NCBI GenBank assembly: GCA_963580455.1 | Contig: OY756972.1 | Span: 21,095,001-21,159,000 of the forward strand | Direction: 5' to 3' | From: Euonymus europaeus | Taxonomy: Eukaryota; Streptophyta; Magnoliopsida; Celastrales; Celastraceae | DNA: 64,000 bases | In this document: one piece after another, positions 48,700-60,768 of the stretch | Layout: each line of letters begins with the position of its first letter | Numbering within the stretch: the first letter of the stretch is position 1 | Notes under the pieces: model-generated | Seen by the model: the letters and a program-made list of their open reading frames with translations, nothing else | Databases searched by the model: none | Told to the model about the DNA's origin: nothing | Made by a program: the position numbers and the translations under genes

Positions 48700-51600
48700 C
48701 TGACGACGTGACTCCTAGTCTCGACCATGGTCCAGGGGAGGCCATTGGGGAGGCGCACCCCGATAGTAGCAGTTCCAGTAATCCCACTCTTTCATTACAT
48801 GCTTTATCTGGTTCTCCTAATCCCAAGACTATGCACGTGGTTGGGAAGATTGGCAAGTGCGAATTTGTCGTTCTGATCGACACTGGTTCCACTCACAATG
48901 TCATTGATCCCCTTGTGTCCCACCGGGCTCAACTTATCTGCCAGGATCGTGCTACTCTTCCAGTCACTTTGGCGAATGGGGAGGTATTGTTGACATAAGG
49001 CAAGCTTTGCGGGGTAGTTTTCAGTTTGCAACAACTCTCTTTTACTGCTGATTTTTTGCTGGTCCCTCTCGGTGGTTGTGATATGGTTTTGGGAGTCCAG
49101 TGGCTTCGTGAGTTTGCTGTAGTGCGTTGGGATTTTCGAAACCTTATCATGGAGTTTACGTATCAAGGCCGGCCGTGTCAGTTGGCTGGTTTACAACCCC
49201 AGCCCGGTCCTCTCATTTCTTCTTCAGGGAGTGGCAAATTAGCCAAGCTGGAAAGGCAGGGAATTTTATTGCACTTTCTGGAGCCGTCTTTACCAACTTC
49301 TTTCTATTCCCCTCAGGCACCCGACCTACAAGATGTCTTACACTCCTTCGCTACAGTTTTTGCTGAACCTACGGGTTTCCTTCCTCCTCGTGAACATGAT
49401 CATCAAATTATTCTGCCCGTTGGTACACCCCCAGTGAATGTGCGACCTTACCGTTACCCCCATTTTCAAAAGGCCGAGATCGAGAAGATTATCCATGAAC
49501 TGCTACAAACAAGGGTTATTCGCAATAGTGTTAGTCCTTACTCATCGCCGGTGTTGCTTGTGAGGAAGGCCGATAGCACTTGGCGAATGTGCGTCGACTA
49601 CAGAGCTTTGAACAAGGTCACTGTTAAGGATCGGTTCCCGATGCCTATTATTGAAGAGCTTCTAGATGAATTAAATGGTGCCATTATATTTTCAAAATTG
49701 GATTTACGTTCCGGTTATCATCAAATTCGGGTGGTTGAGGAAGACAACCCAAAAACAGCCTTTCGCACTCACGAAGGCCACTACGAGTTTCTTGTTATGC
49801 CCTTTGGTTTAACCAATGCCCCATCCACTTTCCAAAGCTTGATGAACTCGGTGTTTAAGCCTTATCTCCGGCGATTTGTCCTCGTTTTCTTTGATGATAT
49901 ACTAGTGTATAGTCGGACACGAGAAGCACATTTGGAACATCTCACGTTGGTTCTTCGAGTATTGAAACAGCACCAGTTATTTGCTAAATTATCCAAGTGC
50001 AGTTTTGGGGTTAGTGAAGTGAGTTATCTTGGGCATATCATTGGCAAAGAGGGAGTGCGAACCGATCCTGCCAAGACGCAAGCCATGTGTGATTGGCCGC
50101 AACCCACTTCAGTGAAGGCTCTTCGTGGATTCTTGGGACTCATCGGATATTACCGAAAATTCATCAAGAATTATGGGTTGATTGCTACTCCTTTATACAC
50201 ACTTTTAGCCAAGAATTCATTTATTTGGACTGCTGCAGCTTGTTCCGCATTCGATAAATTGAAAGTCGCTGTGACAGCCCCTCCTATGCTGGCTTTACCG
50301 AATTTCACACAGCCATTTGTGATAGAATGCGATGCATCGGGGCAAGGTATTGGGGCAGTGTTGATGCAAGGTAGCAGACCTATTTGTTATTTTAGTGCAG
50401 TGCTGAAACCAAGAGCTCTCAATCTCTGCACTTATGAAAATGAGCTTTTCGCCTTAGTCTCTACGATGAAAAAGTGGCGTGCATATCTTTTGGGTCACAC
50501 ATTCACAGTTAAAACTGACCATTACAGTTTAAATTTTTTATTAGAACAACAGATTGGTACGCCGGCTCAACAAAAGTGGTTAAGTAAGTTATTTGGGTAT
50601 ACTTTTACTGTGGAATATAAACAGGGCAAAGATAATAAAGTGGCGGATGCTCTTTCCCGTCAACAAGAAGAAGCCTCTGTGTGTGCTATCACTATTCCGG
50701 CTGTAGATTTATTACATGATGTCAAGCGGTCTTATGTGGGGGATTTGTGGGTCCAGCAGCTCTTGACCAAATTGACAGTGGATCCTCACTCGTGTGCTAG
50801 ATTTTCTTTGAGGGGTGATGTCCTTCTTTATCGTAATCGCTTAGTCGTTGGTGACCAAGCAAGTGTCCGAACCATGGTGTTAGAGCAGCTACATAATTCT
50901 TCTATGGGTGGCCATCCTGGTTATGACCGCACTCTTCAGAAAGTAGTAAAAGATTTCTATTGGCCGGGTTTAAAAAAATCAGTGAAGTCTTTTGTTCAAC
51001 AGTGCACTTGCTGTCAACGCACCAAGTATGTTAATGCCCAACCCTATGGCCTTTTACAGTCGTTGCCTATTCCGGAGCGTATATGGGCTGACATAAGTTT
51101 GGACTTCATTAGTGGCCTTCCTGTTTTGCTGGGGAAATCAATGATTTTAGTGGTGGTGGATCGTCTCTCCAAATATGCTCATTTTATTGCATTAGCTCAT
51201 CCTTACACAGTTGCCTCCGTAGCTCAGGCTTTCTTAGACCATGTCTTTAAACTGCATGGTATTCCAGAATCTATGGTCTCCGACCGCGACACTGTTTTTA
51301 CAAGTGTTTTTTGGACCAAATTGTTTGCCTTATTGGGAACTCGTTTGAATTTTTCAACTAGTTACCATCCCCAAAGCGATGGCCAAACAGAGGCTGTGAA
51401 TAAAGCGGTTGAACAATATCTAAGATGTTTTGCTGGGCATCAGCCAAAAATGTGGTTAAAATGGCTTCCTTTGGCTGAATATTGTTATAATACCATGCCT
51501 CACTCTAGCTCGAATATGTCCCCATTTGAGGCTGTATATGGGCGAGCTCCTCCCGCTTATGTGATTATATACCAGGCACTACCATGGTTGGAGCTGTTGA

Positions 51601-52141
51601 TGAGTATTTGAAGACTCGAGAGGACATTTTACAGCTTCTCAAACACAATTTGGTGAAGAGCTAGAACACCATGAAGTCTTTTGCGGATAAGAAGCGGTCA
51701 CATCTTTCTTTTAAGGTGGGTGATCTTGTATATCTGAAACTTCAACCATATCGTCAACTCTCTGTGGGTCAGCGACAAAACCTCAAGTTGGCACCTAGAT
51801 ATTATGGGCCATTTTCAGTCCTTGAGAAGATAGGCATCGTGGCTTATAAGTTAGCTCTCCCTGATTCATCTCTCATTCATCCGGTCTTCCATGTGTCACA
51901 ACTTAAGAAATTTGTGGGGGATGCTGTTGTGATTTCTTCTTCATTACCTCCTTGCAACTCGGATGGCCAGCCTCTCCCAGTGCCAGAAGCAGTTCTGGAC
52001 CGTCGCTTGGTCAAGAAAGGTAATGCTCCTGCAGCAGAATTATTGATTAAATGGAGTGGGCAGGATGCCTCTGAAGGAACTTGGCTTCCCTATCAGATGT
52101 TGATGATGCAATTTCCTGACCTTGCGGGCAAGGTTTTCTAG
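48700..52141 (+). pseudogene. Retrotransposon pol (PR-RT-RH-IN-chromodomain), broken
   Basis: Domains in order: aspartic protease with DTGSTHN at 48879; TAA at 48996; reverse transcriptase with the catalytic FFDD at about 49888; RNase H with ECDASGQGIGAVL at about 50315 and TDHYSL; integrase zinc finger H-H-C-C at about 50890-51015; integrase core with DFISGLP, DRDTVF and HPQSDGQTEAVNK. A frame change near 51565 and a TAG at 51662 break the 3' part. The remaining 3' segment (51671-52141) contains the gypsy GPY/F-type GPFSVL region and a chromodomain-like ELLIKWSG..EGTWLPY segment. The final stop is only three bases before the 3' LTR. Confidence 0.95.
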
Positions 52142-52144
52142 CAT

Positions 52145-52488
52145 TGTCATGAGACTAAATATCAAACGATGTCGTTTGATATTATTATTCTCTTTTGTAA
52201 GCCGTTGGATGCAGTGTTTTTGGGTGGCTATGATCAGTCCAGCTTTTGGTATTTATGTTCCTTGTTTTGTTAGGGTTCGGGTCTTTTTGTTGTACTATGA
52301 TAAGTTCATTGGAGATTGGCCGTCTCGAACTGGCTCTGTAATCTTCACTTGTATTTTGTAAACTTTGAGATATCTGTAACGTGACTCTGTTGGGTTGTTG
52401 ATCAGACTTAATATACAAATATCTCCCTTGCTGTTGTGACCTTGTTTATCTTCCTATGGTGTACCTGTGTAACACTGGTTGTATAACA
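52145..52488 (+). repeat. 3' LTR of the gypsy element
   Basis: Starts TGTCATG and ends ATAACA. Differs from the 5' LTR at about five positions (for example gggactg/gagacta near the start, aatttt/aatctt, tacaga/tacaaa, cctgtgg/cctatgg). No clear polypurine tract precedes it. Confidence 0.97.
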
Positions 52489-52493
52489 CCTGT

Positions 52494-54000
52494 GCGTATA
52501 GATTTGTCGCTGCCCAAAATTGGAACTGCTCAAGAATAAGAGCTGGAATTGGAAATGATTAGAGTTAAGATCTGGAAGTACCAGAACGAAGCTTCCTTTT
52601 CCATTGTTAAACATCCCACAACAGTTGATTACAACAAAAATATGTTAGAATGTAAGGGCAAGCCTCCGTCTCCCTTCAAAAGGTCTTTTGGAAGGAGCTG
52701 GGTCAAGGACCCAACTTTATATCATCAGACCAGATTATTAGGTAGAAAACTCCAAACGTGGGTGACGTGAGGAGCCCAAATTTGACTCACGAGTCACGCA
52801 TACGGAAATGTTAGACATTCCATATCGATTGGCTACAACAAAAATATGTTTAATATAAGGGCAAGCTTTTCTCTCCTTTCCCAAGACCATTTGAAGGGAG
52901 AACGCAACTTTGTAAGATCCATTAATAGAACCAGCCCCAACAATCCATTAATGATGACAAATGGAAGACTCTGGAGACTAGCTCTCAGAGTACTGGTAGT
53001 GATGGTTTCAATTTCACTATTTCAGAGACTACTTTTTTTCATTTATTTTGACAAGCACATAGTTCTTGGTAGTGTTAAAGATTGCCTTATCCAGGTGTGG
53101 GCCACTTCTCATTATAACTACAAGGTATTAAACCAACAACTATTTGCCGATTACTTGATTATTATCTGTTTCGTCCCTCATACGTTCCTTTGCTCCTGCA
53201 TTGGGTTATTTAGATTTTTCCCCTTCATGAATTGGCTTGCTTATGTACACCGATTGAGAAACTCAGTATTAATTTCTTTGATGTTTAAAGTATGAAACTT
53301 CTCTGGCTCTGCATGTTTTCGTGGATGCGGCAGTGTTTAATGTGAGTGGCAACTTATTACACAACTTTTTCTTTTTCTTTTTTTTAAAAAAAACAAAGGT
53401 CCTATATTAAGAAAAAACACACTCTGATAAATACAAGGTACAAGTAATGTTTTGTACTTTCAAGAATAAATCACTTACTTTATTTTGGGCCAAAGAAGCT
53501 ATTGTACTTACCAAGACATGTCACGTTAGCCTTATGTCCAAAAATGTTGATGTGACAGTTAAATAATTACATGAATTTTTCTTTGTAAAAAATAAATATA
53601 CATGTTAAAAAAGATATACACAGTGGATTAAAATGTGAGAGAATAAAGATCTACCTTTCATTTTTCTAACCATAATTTCATCATGCTCATGTTGTCGCCG
53701 CTTATCTGCCGTCATAAATTTTGGTCTTTTTGGAGTTGTTGAGTCTCTTCGACTTGGTATGTATATCATCCTCTTCTATTTCCCCATTATTAAGACTAAT
53801 TTGGGGTCATATGTGAGTTTTACGTTTTGTGTGATTATGTTTTCAATTTGATTATGACTTGTGAGTTTCAATTTGGTTATGCTATGGGTTTTCATTATGG
53901 GGTTACAATGGTCGGCGATGATGGGCTGTTATCTATTGGTACGGTTTGCGGCGTCAGAGGAGCAAAGTAGCTAAAGTGGCTTGGGATTGAATGCTCTTTG
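52494..54000. other. Intergenic; no gene seen
   Basis: Two diverged copies of 'tacaacaaaaatatgtt(a/t)..aagggcaagc' lie near 52631 and 52831. An open stretch at 52846-53295 (149 codons, hydrophobic) resembles no known family and has no start context that convinces. Confidence 0.45.
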
Positions 54001-54378
54001 AAGGGTTGCTTGGATAATAAAAAAATGAGAGTTAAGTGGAGTAGTGTAAGGAAGAATTAAGTAGGGTATAGTAGAGTAATCAAATTAAATTCTACCTTAA
54101 TTGGATAGACTAGAGTTAATTAAAGTATATAATTATTAACTTTATTGGATGAGAAGTAGAACAAAATAGAATAAGATGGATTAAATAATTAAATAATTAA
54201 AAAATTTAAAATGATTTATGATTCCTTACTCTATCCTCCTAATCCCTCAAATTGAGGAGTTACAATTATCACTTAATGAGAATAGGGGATAACCCCTCCT
54301 CATCTAAATCCAAGTAAAGTATATAATTACTACTCTACTTAGCTCTCCCTACTTAACTCTCAATCCAAGCAAACCCTT
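54001..54378. mobile_element. MITE family 5
   Basis: Ends AAGGGTTGCTTGGATAATAAA and, complemented, AAGGGTTTGCTTGGATTGAGAG. Inverted repeats extend about 40 bases (..AGAGTTAAGT..). Noncoding, AT-rich interior. Confidence 0.8.
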
Positions 54379-54950
54379 ATTGTTTAAAATCTAGAACTTC
54401 AATGGCAGCACAAATGGTATTGATTTGGTGGTTTTAGACAGTTTAAGGTTCTTGTATTGAAGAAGCTTGAAGAAAGCAAAGGATTTGTGGTGGTTGAAGC
54501 CATGGTTTATGGGTTCTTCTATGATCTATGTGAACTAATTTTAATACGGGGGCTCATTTGAGCAATTTCTTTGAAGTATAGGGGTTGGTTGGCCTACATA
54601 GTGAACAATAAGGACTTTAATGACACATCAATATCAATTAAATGAAACAAAGAATCCATGTCATTACATAAATGACACATCGGCATATTTTGGACGGAAA
54701 ATATATATAAGGGCTAATATGACCTGTCTTGATAAGTATAAGGACTTATTTGTTCCGAAATAAAGTATAAAGACTTAAGTGGTTTGTTCTTGAAAATATA
54801 GGAGTCATTTCGTTACTTGTATCTAAATACAAAAATTGGACGGATGTGGGAATCTCCTCCAATAGCACGATTCAACCTCATAAAGGGTTCCTAGGGAAGT
54901 CAACGCATCGGCTAAGAAATTGCCCTGCATTGGAACATGTTAAACTTGAC
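54379..54950. other. Spacer between two MITEs; no gene seen
   Basis: The 54560-54800 part repeats the wording 'agtataaggactt / agtataaagactta', suggesting another degenerate short repeat. No coding sequence. Confidence 0.45.
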
Positions 54951-55560
54951 TAGGGATGGCAAAAAAATCCGATCCGTGCACTATCCGCAGGGTATTCGAT
55001 TCGTTTAAAATCTGAAAATCGATCTTATAGGGTTTGGAAACGGTTTTGATTTTTATTTTCAAATCCGTCACGGTTTCGGGTCGGTTTTGGTATTTGATGC
55101 TAGGTTTAGGATACCCAAACCGATTAATAACTGGTTAGGGTACCCGAACCAAAACCGTACTCATAATCATAACCAACCCGGCCAGACCCAACCTATAATT
55201 TCAAGTAAATTCTTAAAAATATAGTATATATGTTAGAGAAGAAATTCGAACATAACACATGTATACAAAACTAAATCACTTAACCACTAATCCAATTGTT
55301 TTATTTTTTGTTGTAGACTTTCATAGTTTATAAATATATATTGAGTGTTTGGAAACATTATCCAATCAATTATGAAAGAAATTGAAAAAGTTAAACGGTA
55401 AATGGGTATCCGGTGATAAACGATTATGAAAAGGTTCCGGTTTTGGAAATCTAAATGATTTTTTAAACGGTTTTGGAACGCTTTTGGTATAGGGTACATT
55501 AAACGGTAACGGTTTTAATATTTCTTAAATGGAAAGATACTCGACCCGTTGCCATTACTA
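54951..55560. mobile_element. hAT-type MITE with 8-bp TSD
   Basis: TIRs TAGGGATGGCAA and (complement of the right end) TAGTAATGGCAA. Flanked by identical AACTTGAC at 54943-54950 and 55561-55568. 610 bp, noncoding, with repeated AACGGTTTTGG-type subterminal motifs. The TAGGGATG(G/A)CAA end is shared with the element at 34398, so they are probably the same family. Confidence 0.9.
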
Positions 55561-55568
55561 AACTTGAC

Positions 55569-57252
55569 ACTAGCCCTCCATGGTAGAAAGCTGGTCACGA
55601 ATATCATTGAGAACGAAACCATGGTGTGAAAGCAAAACTCAATTGTGTGGGGAGGTGGATAAATGCCGGTTTGGATCCAAATGAGAATTTATTATTCAAG
55701 AATATGTCCAATCGGCCGATTTACTTGCTCAACGGTTACCGATTTAACAAGGTCAAACCGACCGGTTATGAAATAGGTTCCCGATTCAACCTGTCTAACC
55801 GACCGATCTGGTCCGATTCTCATAACACTAGTCAAGATATCAAATTGAAGAAAAAAATATCGAGTATCATAATCCATCAATCCAAAATCAGCATGATTTA
55901 AAAAATAAGTCCAAAAAACATATCCACTTCCGTTGTCTTCTTCCTCTCCTCTCTCAATTCAATCTGAAAATAAATCCAAAAAACCCTATCCAGTTCTCTT
56001 GTCTTCTATCTCAGCGTCAGTCTCAATCCTTAGCTTTTTTTTTACAATAAAATGCACTATATGTAATATTTGTTTACAATAAAATACACTATATTGTATT
56101 CCTTTGGACACCAACATAACTAGGATCGGCCCTCCCATTTAAATACGCAGAAGTGGCACTCCTTTGGTTGAGACTTGAGCTTCCGATCAGAATGGGGGTT
56201 TTCAGGTCATAGTCAAAGATTTGCAGGACACCACCATAAAACAAGGGAAGTTAAATTCCCTTACTAAAGATAGGGAATCATATCTACATTGGGACTCACT
56301 CTGCTCACCCCAAAACCAACACAATTTATTCACTATCTATTCCTCTCTAAATTTACTCATAAAAAACTTGCGTGCAACACGCAACCAAAACGTGCACTCT
56401 CTCTCTCTCTCTCTCTCTCAGCTCTGCATGCCACCAGTCCCTTGGTCAAAAGTTCTATCATGCATTCATAAGGGAACATCATTGACAAGTGGCTTGTGTG
56501 ACAGGGTATTTGGAAATTTGCTCCATAATTAATTAACTGGTTCTGCCATACAAAAATAAAACCAAAAAATATTTTTAGAGAAAAACGAAAATAATAGCTG
56601 GTTGCATTAAAAAAATCTACTATGTATTGGTCTCTCAAGAAAAAGAAGATAAATTAGGAGAAGAAAAAGATAAATAAGTGGAATCCAATTATGTATAATA
56701 GAGATGAGATTATACTGAGGTAGCACTAACGTTGCTAAAGAAACGTGATTTTGGTTTATTTGGCGGCAGAAAGTATTCAACAAATATGACCCAATTCATA
56801 CGTAAACAATAATAATATTGGCAACTAATCGAAGAAGCAATTGAGCAAACAGGGCATTTATCAGATTCGCTGTGGCCTGTGTCAAATTCAAGGTCAAATC
56901 TATTATGGCTTCAAGACTAAGAATCCCCACCTCAGACAAACGTAGGTGTAACCCACGCCGTCGGTTGATTGGTTAGTGATTCTCACTCTCACAAACAGTG
57001 ATTTACGTTAATTACCACTCATTGTGCTAGGGTTCATTCTTGATTATTTTTCCTCTTCTTTTCACTTCAAAAGTCCAACCAAGAATGGGGGGCAAGGATT
57101 CAACACTTGATATTACTTTGATTCGCTTTTACTCTCATACACACATATGGGATAGGTCTTTAAAGAATGCCCACTTCAATACTCAATCTCTTATCTTTAA
57201 CTCTCTGTCTCTGTCTCTGTCTCTCTCCCCCTCCCTTCCTCGGAAAAAGTTG
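55569..57252. other. Intergenic upstream of MIR164
   Basis: 55690-55830 is rich in ACCGG/CCGAT motifs like the subterminal repeats of the hAT element at 20497, probably a decayed relative. Pyrimidine microsatellites (CT)n occur at 56397-56419 and 57202-57227. No protein gene recognised. Confidence 0.5.
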
Positions 57253-57260
57253 TATATAAA
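57253..57260 (+). promoter_or_regulatory. TATA box of MIR164
   Basis: TATATAAA about 130 bases upstream of the mature miRNA, placing a likely transcription start near 57285. It follows a TCTCTGTCTC-type pyrimidine tract, common in plant core promoters. Confidence 0.75.
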
Positions 57261-57351
57261 TGAGTGGCTAGCCAGGATTTCTTTACAACTCAAGCCACTA
57301 AACACTCGTGGTGAAGAAGAATAAGAAGAGGAGGAGGAGGAAACTAGTGCA

Positions 57352-57478
57352 ATGGGCATGTACATGGGTGGGTAGCTCTTGTTGGAGAAGCAGGGCACGT
57401 GCAAAGTATTTCATGTATGTCAGTTTTGCACGTGCTCCCCTTCTCCAACATGGGTTTCTCGCCCCAATCTTTCTCTTG
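57352..57478 (+). ncRNA. MIR164: MIR164 microRNA precursor
   Basis: The mature miR164 (21 nt, 57383-57403, starting TGGAGAAGCAGGG and ending CACGTGCA) is identical to the conserved plant miR164a/b sequence as I know it. The star strand (57429-57449, CACGTGCTCCCC..CTCCAAC) pairs with it with the usual two-base 3' overhang and one bulged/mismatched spot. The loop is short, about 25 bases. The stem continues outside the duplex (catgggtg../..catgggttt), as DCL1 substrates require. miR164 cuts mRNAs of NAC transcription factors (CUC1/CUC2, NAC1, ORE1), controlling organ boundaries, lateral roots and ageing. It is a Pol II gene, with the TATA box at 57253. By context it may correspond to Arabidopsis MIR164A. 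Confidence 0.97.
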
Positions 57479-59309
57479 CGAATTTCATCAACAAATTTGT
57501 GCTTGTTTGGATCCTCTTCGGTATCATGATCAGGAAGGTAAATAAGTAATACTACGTACCATATTGCAAAAAAATATTATTATTCACTCCCCAATCCCCA
57601 TGCATTATTTTTGTTTTTTTCTCATGGGTATATATATATATGTGCATGCATGCATGGCTATGTTGTTGAGAATTCGGTGTTCCAATGGATACATATGATA
57701 ATTCGAAGTCTAAATGCTACTGTTCTACTGTGTTTTTGCTACAAGCAAATTAACTGTCGAAATCAAGAGACAAAATAAACAAGAAATGGTGATTAGCCGG
57801 GTAATTAATGCAATAATGTAGTTTGCTGTTAATTGTTCAATTAATTACAATATTCACGCTTTTAATTAAGTCGGTTTTCCATAACATATAAGGAACTTGA
57901 GTACCATTTAGATTTTACGTTTCTTTTCCCTTCACATAAGACAATAAAAATGTTGCTTAATCTTGAGGAAAAAAAAAAGAGTAAACCTAATGGTTACTGT
58001 TTGATGTGAAATATTACAAAAGATATCAAAGGATTATAATTAATTAATTTGTGATCGCCTACATTAATATCTTGTATTCTAGATAATCATGTCATCATGA
58101 GCCAGCTTTGACCAATCCAGATGATGCAACACTAACTAAGGCAGTGGTTGCTCTGTCAGACTTCTCTAGCTCTTACACTCTTGTTACACATATTACGGTA
58201 CGGCTAAGGAACATAAATCAGTTGAAGCACAGCACAACACAAAGGAGTCTGCAGAGCCTGCCCAATTTGGCAGACTGACTAGCCAAAGTGAGTTAATGTA
58301 TGATCTTTACTCTGCCATTTGCCTTAGAAAGTGGGGGTATTCTTGTTGTAGAAGCAATAAGACAATCAAAGCTTTTTGGCGTAATAAGCTATCGAGTGTG
58401 TTGGAAATTGAGATTGCATAGATGGGGAGACAAGAAAGGGCCACTGCCAAATCCAAGAACCTTAAATTGCAAGTAAACATGGCAGAAATGGATGAGAAAA
58501 ATATATACTCGCTCCTCTTTGGGACAGCACTTTGTCTTTCTACACGCAATGCACGAATCTCTATGGGTTTTGTGTGCATATGTATGGATTATGATTGTAC
58601 ATCTCACATGCCCTAATTTAGTGCACCCCCACCCCCTGCCAAGATTCTTAACTTTGTGTTACTTTTGCTTTTCACACCATCAGCATCATTGTCCCTTGGG
58701 GGGCTATTGCGTATGATTTGATACGAGTTTAGATTTTCAAACTTACTTAATTGATTATATTTGAATTATTTTAATTAAATCATGCAATAATTTAATTCAA
58801 AGATTTGAACAACTAAATTGTAAAATATTTTTTAGTTAGGATCCGAATTCGATTTTAAATTGGATAAAATATTTGTGTTTAGGCTCGATTTTATATACCT
58901 AACTTATGTCCAAACTTGGTTAATTCAGATTGTACAAATTTGGTTATCTGGATTGGACAGAGTTTTACCACCTATACTCTCGGACAATGAGCTCTATTTG
59001 CATCTCATTGACACCATGGGATATCTACACTCACAAAATTGGAAAATATTTTAATTACATCCTAAATAATCAAAAATCACGCATTTATGAAATACGTCCC
59101 AAAAGTAAAAATCACATCAAACAAATATACTTTCATGTAATAAAATACCAAAAATTGATGTCATTCCATGATAATTAAAGTGTATACAAGGTAATGATAA
59201 ATGCACTAAGAAAATTCACAATAAATTTTTAAAGGAATAAATAAATAAAGTTTACCATATATATATATATATAAATAAATCACTATTGTAATAGCTTCAC
59301 TTGTCAAGG
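57479..59309. other. Intergenic downstream of MIR164; no gene seen
   Basis: AT-rich. A small TGCATGCATGCATGG run lies at about 57641-57656, and short TA microsatellites near 57629 and 59258. Open stretches near 58307-58716 are unrecognised. 58700-59000 resembles the decayed repeat at 34030-34330. Confidence 0.5.
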
Positions 59310-60105
59310 AGGCTGTTGGAGAGGGTGTGTGGTCACGACGATTTAAGTATATATATAAGTTTATTGGTTGTGTTGTCGCACGATTGAAAGTTCAAATAAC
59401 GGGGCGTGAACATTCCATACTGATATTACAAAAATGACCCCATCAATGAGGATATGACACGTATCAAATGAAGTCCAGGCTAGATAGGCATGGAGGCAAC
59501 TATGACTGGCTAGAGAGGTCACCTCGATAAGGGGCCTATAAGTTGGCCGTCCATTACGTAGGAAGACAGCTTGGTAAAAGTGCACCTCGGTAGAGGTCAT
59601 CAAGGGAGACTGCATGGCCCCCTCTTCTACCGAGGAGTTATCTCGGTCCACCGAGGAGGATCTCATCAGAATATGATTTCCTTCTATGATTGGGAAACTA
59701 ACTTTGGAGATGATTTCGAATCCTATTGAGAGAAGAGTCCTATGAATACTCGAACTCCAGTCAATGATCAACGGTGTGGATGCGAATGAGGAAGAGTCCT
59801 AATGTTATTCAAACTTGGATTCCTCAACTCCTATATAAGGCTCTCAAAGTCATGTACTAAACTCTCTAATCACAATCCGTACTTTTGCGTACAGAGAGCT
59901 CTAGTATACCGAGCTCTCCTTGCTTTAGAGTATGAACTGACTTGAGCGTCGGAGTGTCAACGTCAGAGGACAACCTCTGGTGTGGCATTTAGCTCACGTT
60001 TGCTGTGCAGGAAGGATCTTCACCCTTGGTTGTCGTGCAGTTCAGCAGGTCTGATCGACTGATCGACTTCTTGGAACTGACACCTTTTTGACGTCATCAC
60101 ATAAC
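59310..60105 (+). repeat. LTR remnant, probably Ty3/gypsy
   Basis: LTR-like layout: a GC-richer block with repeated ACCGAGGAG/CCTCGGT motifs, a TATA box (CTATATAAGG, 59831-59840) followed about 40 bases later by cytosine/thymine-rich sequence, then GACTTGAGCGTCGGAGTG (59940-59957), a motif seen in the R/U5 region of many plant gypsy LTRs. No internal domains adjoin. Ends uncertain. Confidence 0.55.
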
Positions 60106-60768
60106 CTAAAAAATTGAGAATCAAACCTAAAATGATTTAAGTTGCAGTGTAATTAAAAAAATAATGGGGTGTAAATAAAGCCGACCCTCTTGGACAACAT
60201 CAGCAAGGGCATGGAGTGGGTTATTTTTGTGTCTCATCTTCATCTTGGGCTTGATGTTTATACTATTGTGTTTGCTCCTCACACTTGGAGAACATCAACG
60301 AGGGCCTAGAGGCAGGCCTCACTCTTGGGCCTCATCTTCATTCCTCTCTATTGTGCCTCATTTGTGAGCCCAAAACAGTTTGGCCCAGCTTTACCTAATG
60401 ACTGATGAGTTATTGTATTATTGGAGAGGATCAGAAGAGTAGGCTTTTGCAAAATGAGCAAGCACTTTGTCTTCTTGAGAGCTAGTAGTTTTTTTTTTTT
60501 TTTGGAAAGTTGGGAGTATGATGCAACAAAGCATGAACCTATTTTCTCTGAAAAGTTTTTAAAAGGAATATGTATTTTACTATTACTTTTAACTAATCCG
60601 GCAATAATTGAATAGCTAGGCGAATCTTAAAAAAAAAAAGTAACTAGGAATTCCGGGCATTGATTTGGACAATATTGACCTTGAAATGAATTATGTTTAC
60701 CACAACATTACGAAATATCATCTTGGACTATTGGAGTTGGACTATTGAAGGCGGCAAGGAATTCTGTC
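60106..60768. other. Spacer with imperfect direct repeat
   Basis: Two diverged copies of a unit containing 'cttgga(c/g)aacatca(g/a)c(a/g)agggc' and 'ctcatcttcat' lie at about 60189 and 60284. No gene seen. Confidence 0.45.

Larger units (their letters stand above)
47279..52488 (+). mobile_element. Full-length Ty3/gypsy LTR retrotransposon, chromovirus type, coding-defective
   Basis: 5210 bp, bounded by two 344-bp LTRs and a perfect 5-bp target duplication CCTGT (47274-47278 and 52489-52493). Order: 5' LTR, initiator-Met primer-binding site, gag, protease, reverse transcriptase, RNase H, integrase, C-terminal chromodomain-like segment, 3' LTR. Integrase after RT/RNase H defines Ty3/gypsy; the chromodomain-like tail and compact size point to the plant chromoviruses, perhaps the Reina group. 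The LTRs differ at about five positions, all transitions, so insertion is fairly recent. Coding is interrupted by five nonsense codons and several frame changes, so this copy is not autonomous. Confidence 0.97.

Noticed and set aside
52846..53295. 149-codon open frame with hydrophobic segments
   Set aside because: No family resemblance, starts within repeated sequence, and the hydrophobicity follows from T-rich composition.
57040..57324. 94-codon open frame before MIR164 considered as a protein gene
   Set aside because: It contains the CT microsatellite and the TATA box; it is promoter sequence without family resemblance.
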